Below, piece by piece: positions 6,441 through 7,054 of a stretch of DNA of 7,054 nucleotides. Numbering within the stretch: position 1 is the first letter of the stretch; every line of letters starts with the position of its first letter. Position numbers and translations under genes: made by a program. The notes under the pieces are model-generated. The model made no database searches. It saw only the letters and a list, made by a program, of their open reading frames with translations, and was not told the DNA's origin. Source of the DNA: Bifidobacteriaceae bacterium (GTDB lineage Bacteria > Actinomycetota > Actinomycetes > Actinomycetales > WQXJ01); the NCBI GenBank assembly GCA_031278075.1, contig JAITLE010000140.1, forward strand, positions 1 to 7,054, given 5' to 3'.

Positions 6441-6492
6441 TTTGCCGGTTTTATAACATTTGCTGGCTTTATAAGTTTTGCGCCGTTTATGA
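6439..6492 (-). promoter_or_regulatory. Three tandem 18-bp A+T-rich repeats directly before the ATPase gene, probable promoter/operator
   Basis: On the minus strand three abutting 18-mers read TCATAAACGGCGCAAAAC (6492-6475), TTATAAAGCCAGCAAATG (6474-6457) and TTATAAAACCGGCAAAAG (6456-6439). The shared pattern is TYATAAA, a short G+C core, then GCAAA and two or three more bases. Units 2 and 3 agree at 14 of 18 positions; unit 1 is more diverged. The TATAAA in each could act as a -10 box; from the last one, a transcript would have a leader of under 30 bases. No good TTGACA-like -35 is seen. This is the most A+T-rich stretch in the window. Tandem sites this close to a gene suggest an operator, possibly for the gene's own winged-helix product; that link is inference. 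Confidence 0.65.
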
Positions 6493-6585
6493 AAGGCTAG
6501 CGGACGGCTGCCCGGCCCGCCAGCGCGCGGGCGCCAGTTGACAGATCGGGGCCATGGGTCGCGCCAGGCCTCGGTTCCGCGCGCG

Positions 6586-6607
6586 GACGGGAGCGCCCGC
6601 TCCCGTC
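6586..6607. terminator. Perfect 9-bp hairpin, probable terminator
   Basis: GACGGGAGC and GCTCCCGTC pair perfectly around a GCCC loop. It lies 115 bases beyond the stop of the minus-strand PIN gene and about 90 bases upstream of the ATPase repeats, a good position to separate the two transcripts. Stem length and loop are the same as in the hairpin at 227-248. There is no T-tract. Confidence 0.5.
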
Positions 6608-6629
6608 AGGCCAGCCACGGATTAAAGGA

Positions 6630-6667
6630 CCGCTGGTAGAGCCGCCTGGCGGAGCCCCCACCAGCGG
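6630..6667. repeat. 8-bp inverted repeat around a 22-base middle
   Basis: CCGCTGGT (6630-6637) and ACCAGCGG (6660-6667) are exact reverse complements, separated by 22 bases. It lies 54 bases past the PIN gene stop, so it could be part of that gene's termination region together with the hairpin at 6586-6607. It does not have tRNA features. Confidence 0.5.
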
Positions 6668-6721
6668 CAACGCGGCGACCCGGAGCGTTTACACCCTATC
6701 CGTACGCCCTATGCGCGACGG

Positions 6722-7054
6722 CTACTCGCCATCGTCGCCCAGCTCGGCGAAGTCCTCCACATTCCGGGTGGCCAGGGGCGCGTCCAAGGCAGCCGCGTGC
6801 GCCGCGATCTGCCCGTCCTCAGCCGAAAGCTCTCTGCCCGCCGCGCGGGCGGCGGCCCGGAGCCTGGCGTGCTCCTGCGCCACCTGGCCGGTGTAGGCGA
6901 GCACCCGGGCGCCCAGGCCCTGGGCCAGCGCGTCTACCTGCTGCGACAGCCGATCCCGCCGCCGCCCCGGCGGCAGAAGCTCCACTCCGAAACGCAGCTC
7001 GTGCAGCACAACGGCGGGCATCGCCAACCGGTCGGCGTGGGCCGCGATCCATCT
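6722..7054 (-). CDS. PIN-domain ribonuclease toxin (VapC/FitB type), N-terminus beyond the window
   Basis: 110 codons reading in from the window edge and ending at TAG (6722-6724). The frame is open through base 7054 (WIAAHADR...), so the TTG at 7027 is internal and the true start is outside. Features of the family: AVVLHELRFGVELLPPGRRR with the conserved Glu, SAEDGQIAAHA with the second acidic residue, and LATRNVEDF with the final Asn/Asp. The first catalytic Asp (DTN-type motif) would be in the missing 30-40 residues. PIN toxins of this kind cleave tRNA or rRNA and are neutralised by a small antitoxin usually encoded just upstream, here off the window. The C-terminus ends soon after the last acidic motif (ELGDDGE) and lacks the usual terminal strand ending in N-P-W, so it may be slightly shortened. 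Confidence 0.8.
   Translation of the reverse strand, partial: RWIAAHADRLAMPAVVLHELRFGVELLPPGRRRDRLSQQVDALAQGLGARVLAYTGQVAQEHARLRAAARAAGRELSAEDGQIAAHAAALDAPLATRNVEDFAELGDDGE

Noticed and set aside
5733..6500. 255-codon plus-strand frame opposite the ATPase, ending in a short FAGF-type repeat
   Set aside because: Antisense to intact AAA motifs; the repeated residues at its end are just the translation of the 18-bp promoter repeats.
6630..6667. A tRNA or similar structured RNA gene
   Set aside because: No T-arm or anticodon-arm pattern; only one outer 8-bp stem is convincing.

Overview
The window is high-GC DNA. GTG starts, strong G+C stem-loops without a T-tract after genes, an HrpA helicase with a C-terminal DUF3418 region, and an AAA ATPase of a type common in actinobacteria together suggest an actinobacterium. 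No species can be named from the sequence alone.

Layout, left to right. (1) Bases 1-223, plus strand: the C-terminal end of a large protein whose tail looks like the domain that accompanies haemolysin-type calcium-binding (RTX) repeats. It is followed at once by a G+C hairpin. (2) Bases 285-4802 (possibly to 4847), minus strand: one very long hrpA-like DEAH-box RNA helicase gene, convergent with the first gene. It is in one continuous frame but carries a single TAG stop (bases 3576-3578) where the family has Glu, between helicase motifs V and VI. The protein is also swollen by low-complexity inserts built from in-frame minisatellites of 15, 24, 30 and 72 bp. (3) Bases 4848-5329: about 480 bp without a convincing gene, holding two near-identical 62-bp copies (60/62) of an element with an 11-bp perfect inverted repeat. 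(4) Bases 5330-6430, minus strand: an intact 366-residue AAA ATPase with a C-terminal winged-helix-like region. It is preceded by three head-to-tail 18-bp A+T-rich repeats that run into its ribosome binding site. (5) Bases 6431-6721: these repeats, a perfect 9-bp hairpin and an 8-bp inverted repeat. (6) Bases 6722-7054, minus strand: the C-terminal three quarters of a PIN-domain (VapC/FitB-type) toxin, cut off by the window end.

The genes do not look like one operon. Each minus-strand gene is separated from the next by roughly 290-530 bp containing hairpins or repeats. The items most worth a second look are the nonsense codon in an otherwise clean hrpA, the duplicated 62-bp palindromic element, and the triple 18-bp repeat in front of the ATPase, which could be an operator for that ATPase or for another regulator. 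No complete new multi-gene system can be supported from this window.
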